From an uncultured Salinisphaerales bacterium (GTDB lineage: Bacteria; Pseudomonadota; Gammaproteobacteria; Nevskiales; CAJXLF01), in assembly GCA_913055805.1 (NCBI GenBank), contig CAJXLF010000002.1, positions 124,001 to 188,000 of the forward strand: DNA of 64,000 nucleotides. Direction: 5' to 3'. Under the pieces are notes generated by a model. The model worked only from the letters and a program-made list of their open reading frames with translations, did no database searches and was not told the origin of the DNA. The position numbers and the translations under genes are program-made. Numbering within the stretch: the stretch's first letter is position 1; each line of letters starts with the position of its first letter. Below are positions 19,422 through 29,099 of the stretch, one piece after another.

Positions 19422-19808
19422 TCAGAGAATGGCCACTGCCCAGGCGGCTGCGGTCAGCAGCAGCGAGGCGATCACCATAATGTAACCACTGGTATAGACG
19501 TCCTTGATCTCCAGCCCCTTGCCGGCATCCCATACGAGATGACGGATACCGTTGCAAAGGTGATAGAACAGGGCGTAACTCCAGGCCAGCAAGGCCAGCT
19601 TGCCGAACCAGCTCCCCAGCACCCTGTCCATGCAATCGGCCGCATCACCACCTGTCGCCAATGCGATCAACCAGGCGGCCAGCAGCACACTGCCCAGCGA
19701 CAGAAAGATGCCGGTGGCACGATGCACAATGGAAAGGAATGAGGTGAGCTGCGGACGATAAACCTGAAGATGCGGCGAGAGTGGGCGGTTGTCCGATGTT
19801 GTGCTCAT
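19422..19808 (-). CDS. sdhC: Succinate dehydrogenase cytochrome b556 subunit C
   Basis: The 128-residue membrane subunit shows the SdhC signature RPLSPHLQVYRPQLTSFLSI followed by the SIVHRATG box (Ser/Arg of the quinone site). The haem ligand region is LFYHLCNGIRHLVWD. Three membrane helices are evident. It lies 26 bases downstream of the small DUF1674 gene and 64 bases upstream of sdhD. Confidence 0.95.
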   Translation of the reverse strand: MSTTSDNRPLSPHLQVYRPQLTSFLSIVHRATGIFLSLGSVLLAAWLIALATGGDAADCMDRVLGSWFGKLALLAWSYALFYHLCNGIRHLVWDAGKGLEIKDVYTSGYIMVIASLLLTAAAWAVAIL

Positions 19809-19834
19809 GTACTGAATCTCTCTCTATGGGGCCA

Positions 19835-20008
19835 TTAGAAATCTATGCAGCGGCCCTTTTTCTCCCAGTCGCCATAGCGCGTCGGTTCGGGCCCCTTGGG
19901 TCCGCCCAGTTCCACCGGTAGCCCGTCCTGCGGCCTGGCTTTCGGCGCAGCAGGATCGTAGGTCTTTACGACCTCTTCGAGTTTTTTGGGTGGTGTGACG
20001 TCACTCAT
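19835..20008 (-). CDS. DUF1674 protein, SDHAF4-type succinate dehydrogenase assembly factor
   Basis: A 57-residue protein from the ATG at 20008; a longer frame to 20077 has no support. It ends in the diagnostic SDHAF4/DUF1674 tail PTRYGDWEKKGRCIDF. Eukaryotic SDHAF4 binds flavinylated SDHA and protects it before assembly with SDHB. Position as the first gene before sdhC, with the tail motif intact, makes a matching role likely. The bacterial role is inferred from the family. Confidence 0.85.
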   Translation of the reverse strand: MSDVTPPKKLEEVVKTYDPAAPKARPQDGLPVELGGPKGPEPTRYGDWEKKGRCIDF

Positions 20009-20133
20009 AGCGGGCGGCATTATCGCAAAAAGATCAGGTTCGGGTAAGTGCTGCATTGCGTCAACTGACAATTCCACCCGTTCTGCCCTACTCTATGCTG
20101 CGCAAACCCCAACTTTTCGACACACGAACTTGT

Positions 20134-21033
20134 ATGACTAGCCTGTTGAATTGGCAAAACTTTCTGAATCTGGCAAAGCTGCCGGATGCGACTGCCTGCC
20201 TGCAGGCCGGCAACCCGCAACACGCGCTGGTACGCGTGACGGGCAAGGACGCCGAAAACTTCCTGCATGCGCAATTCAGCAACTCAGTGATGAATCTGCA
20301 AGCGGGCGAAGTGCGTTTCGCAGCCTGGTGCAATGCCAAAGGTCGCGTGTGGACACTGTTGCGTTACTGGAAAGACGGCGACGCCATCATCCTGCGCATG
20401 CCCGCCGACCAGCTGGAAACCACAGTCACGAGAATGCGCATGTTTGTCCTCCGCAGCGATGTGCAACTGCAGCCCGTGAAATGGCATGCCGTGCAGTATC
20501 TCGGCCCGGATGCAGAGACCCAGTCGGCTCGGGTTGCCGAAAACATTGGTAACGAATATTTCCGCATTCCGCTGCCAGGCGACTGGCCCATATATGAAAT
20601 CTGGAGTCCGGAACCCGTACCCGGCGATCTTCCTGAGCTGCCACTGAAACTGTTAGCCCTGCCACGCGTCCTTGCCGGGCTGCCGGAAGTCTTCGCTGCT
20701 CAGCGCGAAGAATGGATTCCGCAAATGCTTAATCTCGACAAGCTGGATGGCATCGATTTCAGGAAAGGTTGTTATCCGGGCCAGGAAATCGTGGCCAAAC
20801 TGCATTACAAGGGCGGACTCAAGCAGCGCCTGTTCAAGGTATGTACATTGAAGGCTGCGAATGCCCCGGACAGCGGTGCGGATATTGTTAACCTGACGGG
20901 CACGAAAATTGGCAAAATTCTCGAAAGTGTTGCTACCAGCGACGAATGCCGGGCCACTGCGATCCTGCGTATAGAGGACGCCCAGACCCAATTGAAAGTT
21001 GAAGGTCAGGATTTACTGCTTGTCGCGAAATGA
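20134..21033 (+). CDS. ygfZ: YgfZ, folate-binding Fe-S/tRNA-modification protein
   Basis: GcvT-like, folate-dependent protein needed for full activity of some iron-sulfur enzymes such as MiaB. From the ATG at 20134 the protein has 299 residues; upstream in-frame starts at 20095 (ATG) and 20056 (TTG) have no better ribosome-binding site. The family signature KGCYPGQE is at residues 211-218 with the conserved Cys213. It is divergent from the sdh operon. E. coli also has ygfZ divergent from sdhE-ygfX, so the association is conserved. Confidence 0.92.
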   Translation: MTSLLNWQNFLNLAKLPDATACLQAGNPQHALVRVTGKDAENFLHAQFSNSVMNLQAGEVRFAAWCNAKGRVWTLLRYWKDGDAIILRMPADQLETTVTRMRMFVLRSDVQLQPVKWHAVQYLGPDAETQSARVAENIGNEYFRIPLPGDWPIYEIWSPEPVPGDLPELPLKLLALPRVLAGLPEVFAAQREEWIPQMLNLDKLDGIDFRKGCYPGQEIVAKLHYKGGLKQRLFKVCTLKAANAPDSGADIVNLTGTKIGKILESVATSDECRATAILRIEDAQTQLKVEGQDLLLVAK

Positions 21034-21162
21034 TATAAGTACTTGTATGCCTGTGGGTTCTGAGCAATTTGACGGGGCGCAAACCACTTTCAACGCGCGA
21101 TACTTTTTGTCGTTAAAATATGCGGTCTGGAATATGCGTTGGCAGATATCTAAGGTAGGTGC

Positions 21163-22215
21163 ATGAAAATAATCGTTACGGGCGGAGCCGGTTTTATCGG
21201 TTCTGCCGTTATCCGTCACATCCTGAGTGATACCGATCACCAGGTATTGAACATCGACAAACTGACCTACGCGGGCGACCTGAGCACGCTGGAGAGCGTC
21301 TCCCGATCGCCGCACTACGAATTTCTGCAGGCAGACATCTGTGATGTCGCTGCCATGCAGCAAGCCTTCGCAGACTTCAAACCGGATGCCGTGATGCATC
21401 TTGCAGCCGAATCGCATGTGGATCGTTCTATTGACGGTCCCATGGTATTCCTGCAGACCAATATCATGGGCACCGCAACTCTGCTCGAGGTGGCCCGTGA
21501 ATACTGGCTGGAGTTGGAAGCCGGCCGAAAAGAAAACTTTCGCTTTCACCATATTTCCACCGATGAAGTTTTCGGCAGCCTGGGCGAAAGCGGTCTGTTC
21601 ACGGAGCAGACTCCGTACGATCCACGCTCCCCGTACTCGGCCAGCAAGGCCGGATCCGACCATCTGGCACGCGCCTGGATGAACACCTACGGTCTGCCCA
21701 CCGTGGTATCCAACTGCTCCAACAATTATGGGCCTTATCAGTTTCCGGAAAAGCTGATACCGCTGATGATTCTCAATGCGCTGGACGGGCAGCCGCTACC
21801 CGTCTATGGAGACGGGCAACAGGTCCGTGACTGGCTCTATGTGGAAGATCATGCGCGGGCGTTATACCGGATACTCACGGAAGCCAAACCCGGGGCGACC
21901 TACAATGTCGGCGGGCACAACGAAAAGACCAATCTTGAAGTCGTGCAGACGCTCTGCGCCCTGCTGGATGAAAGACGACCCCGGGCACAGGGCTCCTATG
22001 CAGAACTGATCACTTATGTGGATGATCGGCCCGGCCATGACCGACGTTACGCGATCGACGCCGGCAAAATCGCCCGCGATCTGGGCTGGAAGCCACAGGA
22101 AACCTTCGATACAGGCCTGGCGCGCACGGTAGACTGGTATCTCGAACACCAGGATTGGTGCAGCGGCATACAGCAGGGCAAGTATCAGAGACAACGGCTG
22201 GGGCTCAAGGGATAA
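21163..22215 (+). CDS. rmlB: dTDP-glucose 4,6-dehydratase
   Basis: Second enzyme of dTDP-L-rhamnose synthesis. The 350-residue extended short-chain dehydrogenase has the NAD-binding motif TGGAGFIGS at residues 6-14, STDEVFG in the active site and the catalytic Tyr158-xxx-Lys162 (YSASK). AAGGTAGG lies a few bases before the ATG. The 129-base upstream region holds AT-rich candidate promoter sequence (TTGTCG, 17 bases, GAATAT), which I do not treat as certain. It is the first gene of rmlBACD. Confidence 0.97.
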   Translation: MKIIVTGGAGFIGSAVIRHILSDTDHQVLNIDKLTYAGDLSTLESVSRSPHYEFLQADICDVAAMQQAFADFKPDAVMHLAAESHVDRSIDGPMVFLQTNIMGTATLLEVAREYWLELEAGRKENFRFHHISTDEVFGSLGESGLFTEQTPYDPRSPYSASKAGSDHLARAWMNTYGLPTVVSNCSNNYGPYQFPEKLIPLMILNALDGQPLPVYGDGQQVRDWLYVEDHARALYRILTEAKPGATYNVGGHNEKTNLEVVQTLCALLDERRPRAQGSYAELITYVDDRPGHDRRYAIDAGKIARDLGWKPQETFDTGLARTVDWYLEHQDWCSGIQQGKYQRQRLGLKG

Positions 22216-22218
22216 GAT

Positions 22219-23103
22219 ATGAAAGGCATTATTCTGGCTGGCGGCAGTGGCACCCGCCTCTACCCGCTCACCCTGGGCGTTTCCAAGCAATTGCTGCCGG
22301 TTTACGACAAACCCATGATTTTCTATCCGCTCAGCACACTGATGCTGGCGGGCATTCGTGACATCCTCATCATTTCCACGCCGCTGGATACACCAAGATT
22401 CGAGGCGGTTCTAGGCGATGGCAGCCAATGGGGCATCAACCTGAGTTATGCCGTACAACCTTCACCCGACGGACTGGCGCAGGCCTTTCTGATAGGTGAA
22501 GACTTTATCGGTGACGATGCCTGCTCACTGATTCTTGGCGACAACCTGTTTTACGGTTATCAGTTGGCCAGGCAACTCGAGGATGGCGCTGAACTCAGCC
22601 AGGGAGCACATATCTTCGCTTACCGCGTCAGCGACCCGGAACGTTACGGCGTGGTCGATTTCGATGCCAACGGCAAAGTGACACAGATTATCGAAAAACC
22701 TGCCAAGCCACCTTCGCATTATGCGGTTACGGGCCTTTATTTCTATGACAATGACGTTGTCCGCATTGCCAAGGACATCAAGCCATCTGCCCGCGGCGAA
22801 CTGGAAATAACCGACCTGAATCAGCGCTACCTGGAAGCCGGCAGGTTATCCGTGACTCTGCTGGGCCGAGGCTCTGCCTGGCTGGACACCGGTACGCATG
22901 AATCGCTGCTGGAGGCGGGCACCTTCATCGAGACCCTTGAAAGACGCCAGGGCCTGAAGATCGGTTGCCCGGAAGAAATCGCCTGGCAGAAAAAGTGGAT
23001 CAGTGACGAAGATGTGTTGCGCATCGCCGAATCCCTGCAAAAGAACCAATATGGTCAATATCTCTTCAACCTGCTCAAAATCCGCAAGGAGATCATGGTA
23101 TGA
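22219..23103 (+). CDS. rmlA: Glucose-1-phosphate thymidylyltransferase
   Basis: First enzyme of the pathway: Glc-1-P plus dTTP gives dTDP-glucose and pyrophosphate. The 294-residue protein begins [18 protein letters not shown], the nucleotide-binding loop, followed by [13 protein letters not shown]. The catalytic-site segment LGDNLFYG and the allosteric-type C-terminal part are intact. It starts 3 bases after rmlB and overlaps rmlC by ATGA. Confidence 0.97.
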   Translation: MKGIILAGGSGTRLYPLTLGVSKQLLPVYDKPMIFYPLSTLMLAGIRDILIISTPLDTPRFEAVLGDGSQWGINLSYAVQPSPDGLAQAFLIGEDFIGDDACSLILGDNLFYGYQLARQLEDGAELSQGAHIFAYRVSDPERYGVVDFDANGKVTQIIEKPAKPPSHYAVTGLYFYDNDVVRIAKDIKPSARGELEITDLNQRYLEAGRLSVTLLGRGSAWLDTGTHESLLEAGTFIETLERRQGLKIGCPEEIAWQKKWISDEDVLRIAESLQKNQYGQYLFNLLKIRKEIMV

Positions 23104-23660
23104 GGGTGAGCGAAACCCGCCTGCCTGGCGTTTTGCTGTTCGAACCGAAAAAGTTTGGCGACGCACGCGGTTATTTCATGGAAACCTGGCGGCAAGAAGC
23201 CTATCGCGATGCCGGCATCGAAGATGCCTTTGTCCAGGACAACATGTCATTTTCCCAACAGGGTGTTCTACGGGGCTTGCACTTCCAGCTTCCCCATGCC
23301 CAGGGAAAACTGGTCTACTGCCCCATCGGTGAGGTTTATGACGTCGCGGTAGATATTCGCCACGGCTCACCGACTTTCGGTCAATGGTACGGAACTACCC
23401 TTTCCGCCGAAAACGGCCAGCAGATGTATGTACCACCCGGCTTCGCCCATGGTTTCTGTGTCACCAGCACGCAGGCATTGTTCTGCTACAAGTGCACACA
23501 GTATTACGACCCCGCAGGCGATGCAGGTATACGCTGGAATGATCCGGATATCGGCGTTGAATGGCCTCTGCAGGAGGTACAGGTCTCGGCAAAAGACCAG
23601 AGCACGCCCTGCCTCAAGGATCTGTCCGCGGAGCAACTACCGGCCTTCACAGGCAACTAG
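23100..23660 (+). CDS. rmlC: dTDP-4-dehydrorhamnose 3,5-epimerase
   Basis: Double epimerisation of the 4-keto sugar at C3 and C5. The 186-residue cupin has the catalytic His61 in VLRGLHFQ and the conserved [20 protein letters not shown] segment, split as [16 protein letters not shown] and VDIR. The later PPGFAHGF loop is present. Translation is coupled to rmlA by the ATGA overlap. Confidence 0.97.
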   Translation: MRVSETRLPGVLLFEPKKFGDARGYFMETWRQEAYRDAGIEDAFVQDNMSFSQQGVLRGLHFQLPHAQGKLVYCPIGEVYDVAVDIRHGSPTFGQWYGTTLSAENGQQMYVPPGFAHGFCVTSTQALFCYKCTQYYDPAGDAGIRWNDPDIGVEWPLQEVQVSAKDQSTPCLKDLSAEQLPAFTGN

Positions 23661-23662
23661 GC

Positions 23663-24565
23663 ATGCCTGATCCAACCCCCGTGCTTATACTGGGCGCTGC
23701 AGGCCAACTTGGCCATGAATTAATGGCACATCTCCGGGCAGACCTGCCGGTTGTTGCCGGCACACGCCACACCTCGCCTGCCTTCGATCTTGCTGCACCC
23801 AATAGCCTGCACGATGCCATCCACAGCGTCGCACCAAAACTGATTATTAACTGTGCCGCCTATACGGCCGTGGACAAGGCCGAGTCGGAACCGGAACTTG
23901 CGGAAACCGTCAACGCAATTTCTCCGGGTGTCATTGCCGAGTATTGCGCCCAAGCACGGATTCCGCTGATTCACTACTCCACCGATTACGTCTTCGACGG
24001 CAGCGCCCATCACCCTTACACCGAAGAAGACAGAACCGCGCCCCTGGGTGTCTACGGCCGGACCAAGTTACTGGGCGAACAGGCCATAGCGGCCAGTGGC
24101 TGTCAGCATTACATTTTCCGCACCAGCTGGGTTTATGCCGCCCATGGACAGAATTTCCTCAACACCATGCTGCGTCTGGCAACAGAACGCGATGCATTGA
24201 GTATAGTGGAGGACCAGAAAGGCTCACCCACTTGGACCGGCTTTCTTGTGCGGGAAACCACGCGCTTGCTCAAGCAGCTTCAAGAACCCTCGCATAATCC
24301 TCCAGCGTCCGGCGTTTATCACCTGACCTGCAGCGGCGAAACCACCTGGTACGATTTCGCTGCCAACATTTTCGAGATCGCACTACAGCGTGGAATCATT
24401 GAGCGGGCGCCGAAATTAACCGCTATCACAAGTGACCAGTACCCTACACCGGCAAATCGGCCTCACTATTCTGTGCTGGATAACAGCAAGGTCCGCCAGC
24501 AACTGCAGCTGCAAAGCATGCACTGGAAAGAAGCTCTGGAAAACTGCCTTAGACACAAAGCCTGA
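23663..24565 (+). CDS. rmlD: dTDP-4-dehydrorhamnose reductase
   Basis: Last step: NAD(P)H reduction to dTDP-L-rhamnose. I place the start at the ATG at 23663, 2 bases after the rmlC stop; a longer frame to 23561 would lie inside rmlC. The 300-residue protein begins with the cofactor loop LGAAGQLGHEL. STDYVFDG and the catalytic YGRTKLLGE are present. The completed order rmlBACD implies rhamnose in the O-antigen or exopolysaccharide. Confidence 0.96.
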   Translation: MPDPTPVLILGAAGQLGHELMAHLRADLPVVAGTRHTSPAFDLAAPNSLHDAIHSVAPKLIINCAAYTAVDKAESEPELAETVNAISPGVIAEYCAQARIPLIHYSTDYVFDGSAHHPYTEEDRTAPLGVYGRTKLLGEQAIAASGCQHYIFRTSWVYAAHGQNFLNTMLRLATERDALSIVEDQKGSPTWTGFLVRETTRLLKQLQEPSHNPPASGVYHLTCSGETTWYDFAANIFEIALQRGIIERAPKLTAITSDQYPTPANRPHYSVLDNSKVRQQLQLQSMHWKEALENCLRHKA

Positions 24566-24610
24566 CGGCTTTCGTTAAGATACGCCTGCAACCTTACCAC
24601 CTGGCACCCC

Positions 24611-25336
24611 ATGTCGAGAGCACGCAAACGCAAAAAACCGGCAAGAAGAAAAAGCCTGATCGGACGCCTGATACTGATCCTGCTACTGGCCGGCGTGATC
24701 TTTCAGCTCTGGTTTGCGGGCAACGTATTTATCTACCGCTATACACAGCCGACACAGACTTCCTTCATGAAGGCGCGCTACGAGCAGCAGGTTGCCGAGA
24801 GACCGAACTTTGAAATCTGGCATGAATGGGTGGATTACGGCTCCATTTCCATCAATCTCAAGCGCGCCGTGGTGGCTGCCGAGGACACCAAGTTCGTCAA
24901 CCACAATGGCTTTGACTGGGAAGGTATCAAGTTCGCTCTGGAAAAGAACATGGACAAGGGCAAGCTGGTCGCCGGCGGCTCCACCATCAGCCAGCAGCTG
25001 GCCAAGAACCTGTTCCTCTCCAATGACCGGACCCTGTTGCGAAAAGGCCAGGAAACCGTCATCACGGTTATGCTCGAAAGCCTGCTCACCAAGCGCCGCA
25101 TCCTGGAGTTGTATCTGAATTACGCGGAATGGGGAGATGGGCTATTCGGCGCCCAGGCGGCGTCCTGGCATTACTTCGACAAGCCGGCCTCGGCACTCTC
25201 CGAGTGGGAAGCGGCCCGCCTGGCCTCGATGCTGCCGCGGCCCGTGCACTACGACAAGAATGGCGTCAACGGCACCCTGCGCTCCAAAACCGGCGTCATC
25301 CAGCAGAGAATGCGCCAGGTATGGGTGCCCTCGTAA
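24611..25336 (+). CDS. mtgA: Monofunctional peptidoglycan glycosyltransferase MtgA
   Basis: Polymerises lipid II into glycan strands. The 241-residue protein has a basic N-terminus (RKRKKPARRKS), one membrane helix (about 17-38) and a GT51 domain. The catalytic Glu lies in VVAAEDTKF, with the motifs GGSTISQQLAKNLFLS and RRILELYLNYAEWG. No transpeptidase domain follows. The gene stands alone after rmlD; the next gene, msrA, converges on it across about 100 bases that contain only a weak imperfect hairpin. Confidence 0.95.
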   Translation: MSRARKRKKPARRKSLIGRLILILLLAGVIFQLWFAGNVFIYRYTQPTQTSFMKARYEQQVAERPNFEIWHEWVDYGSISINLKRAVVAAEDTKFVNHNGFDWEGIKFALEKNMDKGKLVAGGSTISQQLAKNLFLSNDRTLLRKGQETVITVMLESLLTKRRILELYLNYAEWGDGLFGAQAASWHYFDKPASALSEWEAARLASMLPRPVHYDKNGVNGTLRSKTGVIQQRMRQVWVPS

Positions 25337-25439
25337 AACCCCGTTATTTCGACTGTAGCTGCGACAAAATCGCAATGGAGAAATCTTAACCCTTGCGGTT
25401 CCTCCGACCACTCATGGAGTTCGCTCCGCAGGAAAAACC

Positions 25440-26108
25440 TTACTGCTGTTTTAAGCTTTCCGGGAAATATGCCTGCAGCTTTTCCACCTTGGGCGTTGAT
25501 ATCGCCGCGATATAAGGCTGCCCTGGATTCAGTGCGGCATAGTTCTGATGATAGTCTTCGGCCGCATAGAACGCCTCAAGCGGTTCCAGGGTTGTCACAA
25601 CGGGCTGGCTGAACACGGCGGCCGCATCCAATTGCCGGATATAGGCTTCAGCCATCTGTTTCTGCCGATCATTGCTGTAGAACACGGCTGACCGGTACTG
25701 GCGCCCGCGGTCATTGCCCTGGCGATTGAGCTGGGTGGGATCGTGCGCCACGGAAAAGAAAATCCTCAATAGTTCGCCGTAGCCCGTCTTGCCGGCGTCG
25801 TATTCGATGCGGATCACCTCGGCATGATCGGTCATACCGCTACAGACACTGCGGTAATCCGCGGTGCCGGCCGTTCCGCCGGCATAACCGGAAACCACGG
25901 ATTCGACGCCCTCGAGCTGGCGAAAAACCGCCTCTACGCACCAGAAACAGCCCCCCGCCAGAACGGCAGTTTGACGCCCCTCTTCTTCCAGGTGAAGTTC
26001 TGGTTGCGGAAATTCGCTGGGCTTCACATTCAGGCCCGAAGGCAATTCACAGGATGTGTTCATAACCATTTCCTCCAGACGGCGGCGCAGACCCGTCCAC
26101 AGACTCAT
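25440..26108 (-). CDS. msrA: Peptide methionine-S-sulfoxide reductase MsrA
   Basis: Reduces methionine-S-sulfoxide in proteins. The 222-residue protein has the active-site GGCFWC with catalytic Cys54, followed by VEAVFRQLEGV and the downstream family segment DPTQLNRQGNDRGRQYRSA. An internal ATG at codon 14 is possible, but the ATG at 26108 overlaps the upstream stop by ATGA, which favours it. It follows a large glutathione-transferase-like gene and is probably cotranscribed in an oxidative-stress group. Confidence 0.95.
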   Translation of the reverse strand: MSLWTGLRRRLEEMVMNTSCELPSGLNVKPSEFPQPELHLEEEGRQTAVLAGGCFWCVEAVFRQLEGVESVVSGYAGGTAGTADYRSVCSGMTDHAEVIRIEYDAGKTGYGELLRIFFSVAHDPTQLNRQGNDRGRQYRSAVFYSNDRQKQMAEAYIRQLDAAAVFSQPVVTTLEPLEAFYAAEDYHQNYAALNPGQPYIAAISTPKVEKLQAYFPESLKQQ

Positions 26109-27211
26109 ACTGCCGCAGCCACCAGACGATTATTACGCCGCTCGACACGCCGGGGAACAACCGTAGCCATGGCTTCACGGCCATACACCTGATCCAGCAG
26201 TGCATCCACCGCTTCCTTACGCGCGCCTTCCAGCCTCTGGTAATAATCCAGTGGCCGTTGCAGCATCCATTGTGAATACGGGAACAGCAGACGCTTGCCG
26301 GTGACTCCGCCGATATTGAACTCGTGCTCACCAATGGCGCGCGAGATGTGCAGCTTGTCCGGATGCTGCTCCAGCCATTGTGGCAGACGCTGAACCGTAT
26401 CCAGCAGAATCGGAAAGTGCTCGGCAAACATATGCCGCAGGATCGGATACAGCGTGGTCGGGACCTCATCAATGGGCAGAAAGGCGCCTTCCGGCTGGCG
26501 AGCACTGTTGATGCGGCGAATCCAGTCGACCACCTGCGGCGCATTCTCTTGCATGAGTCGTTTGGGATAAGGATCCAGCCAGAGATGGGCGTATAAGGGG
26601 CCGGCCAGGGCGAAGTCTCCCATGCAGGGCCTGGAACCCAGCAGGTAGGGATGTTTTGCCAGATGCGCGTTGAAATAGGCCAGGAACTCTCCATACCAGG
26701 CTTCAATCGCCGGGCCGGTTTCGGCATTTATGCCCAGTGGCCCGAGGAATCCCTGGAAGGGTTTACTCATCTTGCGTCCGATGGCGCGGCGGACAGGCGC
26801 GGGCAGCCAGTTGCCCCCCACGCGGCCGAACTCGCCCATCATCCATTTCTCGTGCTGCTTCAGGTAACTCCAGCGGTAGTGCATGGCCGGCAGCAGAAAC
26901 CATTCGTCGGCATACAGCTCGAACAGAAGCGCCACCAGATGCTGGCGCGGCGTGGCGGGATAGATCGGGCGCTCCGAAAAGCGCGCTTCAAGAAAATCGA
27001 TGATTTCGGTCGTGTCCTGCACCACGATATCGTCCGGCGTCTGCAGCACCGGAATAAAGCGCACGCCGGTACGCGGAATGATGAAACGCTGATATACCCA
27101 CAGTGTCGACAGCACCTCCTTGTAGGGGATGCCCTTGTAACGCAGATAAGGACGCACTTTCCCTGAATAGTAGGAGTGCTCCATTGCGTAGAACCTGTAC
27201 TTCCTGGTCAT
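26105..27211 (-). CDS. Glutathione S-transferase-like protein with extended C-terminus
   Basis: The ATG at 27211 is preceded by GGACAGG at 4 bases, so I prefer it to the ATG at 27226; the protein has 368 residues. The N-terminal thioredoxin-fold domain (about 5-80) contains SYYSGKVRPYLRYKGIPY and the cis-Pro region RFIPVLQT, then VVQDTTEIIDFLE. A helical domain follows, but the protein is about 140 residues longer than a standard transferase. The extension (about 270-368) has no recognised motif. Substrate unknown. Confidence 0.75.
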   Translation of the reverse strand: MTRKYRFYAMEHSYYSGKVRPYLRYKGIPYKEVLSTLWVYQRFIIPRTGVRFIPVLQTPDDIVVQDTTEIIDFLEARFSERPIYPATPRQHLVALLFELYADEWFLLPAMHYRWSYLKQHEKWMMGEFGRVGGNWLPAPVRRAIGRKMSKPFQGFLGPLGINAETGPAIEAWYGEFLAYFNAHLAKHPYLLGSRPCMGDFALAGPLYAHLWLDPYPKRLMQENAPQVVDWIRRINSARQPEGAFLPIDEVPTTLYPILRHMFAEHFPILLDTVQRLPQWLEQHPDKLHISRAIGEHEFNIGGVTGKRLLFPYSQWMLQRPLDYYQRLEGARKEAVDALLDQVYGREAMATVVPRRVERRNNRLVAAAV

Positions 27212-27273
27212 GACCTGTCCGGGCATTGAATAGTGCAGGCCGGCGAAACCGGCCCGAAGTCAGCGTTGCGTCC

Positions 27274-27963
27274 CTACTTGGTCACCATGGTGCGGGCGCC
27301 TTTCACGAATTCATCGGCGGCGTCTTCCGCCCCCTCTTCTTCCAGATTAGGCAATTTGAAGGGAACCTCGACACCTTTCTGGCAGGCCGGTCGTTCGCGC
27401 ATGGTGTCCATCCAGCGACGCAGATTATCCAGTCCCTCGATGCTTACACCGGACCACTTGTAGGTGCGTACCCAGCACCAGTTGGCGATATCTGCAATGG
27501 AATAATCGCCGGCCAGCCACTGCGTCTGCGCCAGGCGCGCATCAAGCACTTCGAACAGGCGCCGGCATTCATTCTGGTAGCGCTCTATTGCCGGGGGAAT
27601 CTTTTCCGGGAAGTAGCGGTAGAAGACGTTGGCCTGCCCCATCATCGGGCCGATGCCGCCCATCTGGAACATCAGCCACTGCATGACCAGCGACCGGCCC
27701 TTGGGATCGGTCGGCATCAACCGTCCGGTTTTTTCCGCCAGATACACCAGGATGGCGCCAGACTCGAAAACCGCGAAATCACCGTTGTCACGGTCCACAA
27801 TCGTGGGAATACGGCCATTCGGATTCAGCGCCAGGTAATCCGGTTTTTTCTGCTCCTGCGCCATGAGGTTCACAACATGAACCTCGTAAGGCAGTTCCAG
27901 TTCTTCCAGTGCTACAGAAGCCTTCCAGCCATTCGGCGTGGAAAAGGTATAAAGGTCAATCAT
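27274..27963 (-). CDS. Glutathione S-transferase, YfcG/YghU (Nu) type
   Basis: The 229-residue protein begins [20 protein letters not shown], with the TPNGxK segment typical of the bacterial Nu-class enzymes (YfcG, YghU), which act as disulfide reductases using glutathione. The cis-Pro motif GRIPTIVD and the [14 protein letters not shown] helix are intact. It starts 3 bases after the short-chain dehydrogenase stop, so the two are probably coupled. Confidence 0.88.
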   Translation of the reverse strand: MIDLYTFSTPNGWKASVALEELELPYEVHVVNLMAQEQKKPDYLALNPNGRIPTIVDRDNGDFAVFESGAILVYLAEKTGRLMPTDPKGRSLVMQWLMFQMGGIGPMMGQANVFYRYFPEKIPPAIERYQNECRRLFEVLDARLAQTQWLAGDYSIADIANWCWVRTYKWSGVSIEGLDNLRRWMDTMRERPACQKGVEVPFKLPNLEEEGAEDAADEFVKGARTMVTK

Positions 27964-27966
27964 GCA

Positions 27967-28770
27967 TCACCTGCTAAACATACGATCCATTATTCCCGGC
28001 GCAAACCGCTTGCCCAGATAAGCTGCGCGGGCATCCCGTCCTATGGTCACAAAGGCCTCATTCTGCCGTATGGCCTTTGCCGTACGCCTGGCCACATCCT
28101 CGGCAGTGAGCTTGTTACGCTTCATGTCACTGGCCACCTTGTCCCGGACCTTGCCGGTATCCAGTTTTCCGACCAGCTTGAGGTTGTTGAGAATCGGGGT
28201 CTGCACATAACCGGGACAGATCGTCGTGACGCCGATCCCCTGCCCGGATAATTCATAACGCATGGAGGCGGACATCCCCACCACGGCGTGCTTGGTGGCG
28301 CAGTAGGTACTCATGCCCGGCTGACCGATCAGACCGGCGGCCGACGCCATATTCACGATATGCCCGCCGCGTCCGCGCTGCAGCATCGCCGGCAGGAAAT
28401 AACGGCAGCCATGCACCACGCCCATGATGTTGATACCAATCAGGCGCTGCCATTCTTCAGGCTCGACTTCGTGGATCAGGCCCGACATGACCACGCCCGC
28501 ATTATTGACCAGTACATCCGGCACGCCGATCTCATTGATCACCGTATTGGCCATGGTTTGCATGGCCGCCGCATCGGCAACATCGGCCTGCTGCACATGC
28601 GCAGTCGCGCCGATGTCTTCACAGAGCTTGCGGCTCTCTTCCAGGCGCTGCAGATTTGTGCCCACCAGTACCGCGGTAGCACCATGGCTGGCCAGTTCCA
28701 CGGCGATAGCCCGTCCGATGCCACTGCTGGCGCCGGTAACCACCACAATCCTGTCATTGAAGTCTTTCAT
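27967..28770 (-). CDS. Short-chain dehydrogenase/reductase
   Basis: The 267-residue protein has the cofactor motif TGASSGIG (residues 14-21), the VNNAG box and the catalytic triad Ser in NMASAAG and Tyr-xxx-Lys in YCATK. The Arg-rich position after the first strand is not conclusive, so NAD or NADP use is open. The C-terminus (GKRFAPGIMDRMFSR) resembles acyl/steroid-type dehydrogenases, but the substrate cannot be assigned. It lies between a small membrane protein and a glutathione transferase, all in one direction. Confidence 0.85.
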   Translation of the reverse strand: MKDFNDRIVVVTGASSGIGRAIAVELASHGATAVLVGTNLQRLEESRKLCEDIGATAHVQQADVADAAAMQTMANTVINEIGVPDVLVNNAGVVMSGLIHEVEPEEWQRLIGINIMGVVHGCRYFLPAMLQRGRGGHIVNMASAAGLIGQPGMSTYCATKHAVVGMSASMRYELSGQGIGVTTICPGYVQTPILNNLKLVGKLDTGKVRDKVASDMKRNKLTAEDVARRTAKAIRQNEAFVTIGRDARAAYLGKRFAPGIMDRMFSR

Positions 28771-28773
28771 GGT

Positions 28774-29043
28774 TCAGACCTTGTAGAGGCCTTTCTTCGC
28801 CGGCAGCCACCAGGTGAAACCGAAAAGCACTGTGCCCATTACCAAACGACCGAGTGAGGGCTGCTTTTCTTTCAGTATCTTCATGGCCAGAGGTATTTCC
28901 AGCACATGCGCCACCAGAATCAGTGCAGCCAGAATCACGGCCCAATGATCAAGGCGGCCATCGATCACCAGCACGCCGGCGATCATGTAAAACGCCAGCA
29001 GTGCGGCATTGTTTACCATCCAGAACTGTTTCGTCTCGGTCAT
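28774..29043 (-). CDS. Small three-helix membrane protein, possibly DUF1145-like
   Basis: An 89-residue protein with three hydrophobic segments (about 10-27, 32-53, 68-82). The end, FGFTWWLPAKKGLYKV, is reminiscent of the YhhL/DUF1145 family, whose members are also about 90 residues, but similarity is too limited by eye for a firm call. It starts the operon with the dehydrogenase (3-base gap) and the transferase. Function unknown. Confidence 0.6.
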   Translation of the reverse strand: MTETKQFWMVNNAALLAFYMIAGVLVIDGRLDHWAVILAALILVAHVLEIPLAMKILKEKQPSLGRLVMGTVLFGFTWWLPAKKGLYKV

Positions 29044-29099
29044 CTCATGGTCTCCCTGGTTTCGAAATTGATGGATTGCAGTATGCCAGCCCGCAGGCT

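Noticed and set aside
20056-20133. Longer YgfZ N-terminus from the TTG at 20056 or the ATG at 20095
   Set aside because: No ribosome-binding site and no family-like sequence before residue MTSLLNW; the extension would also use up most of the spacer needed for the divergent sdh promoter.
21100-21150. A sigma-70 promoter for rmlBACD (TTGTCG, 17 bases, GAATAT)
   Set aside because: The AT-rich stretch allows several equally poor pairs; none stands out enough to annotate.
25385-25435. Possible bidirectional terminator between mtgA and msrA (tgcgg...ccgca with inner ctcc...ggag)
   Set aside because: The stem is interrupted, the loops are large and no T-run follows on either strand.
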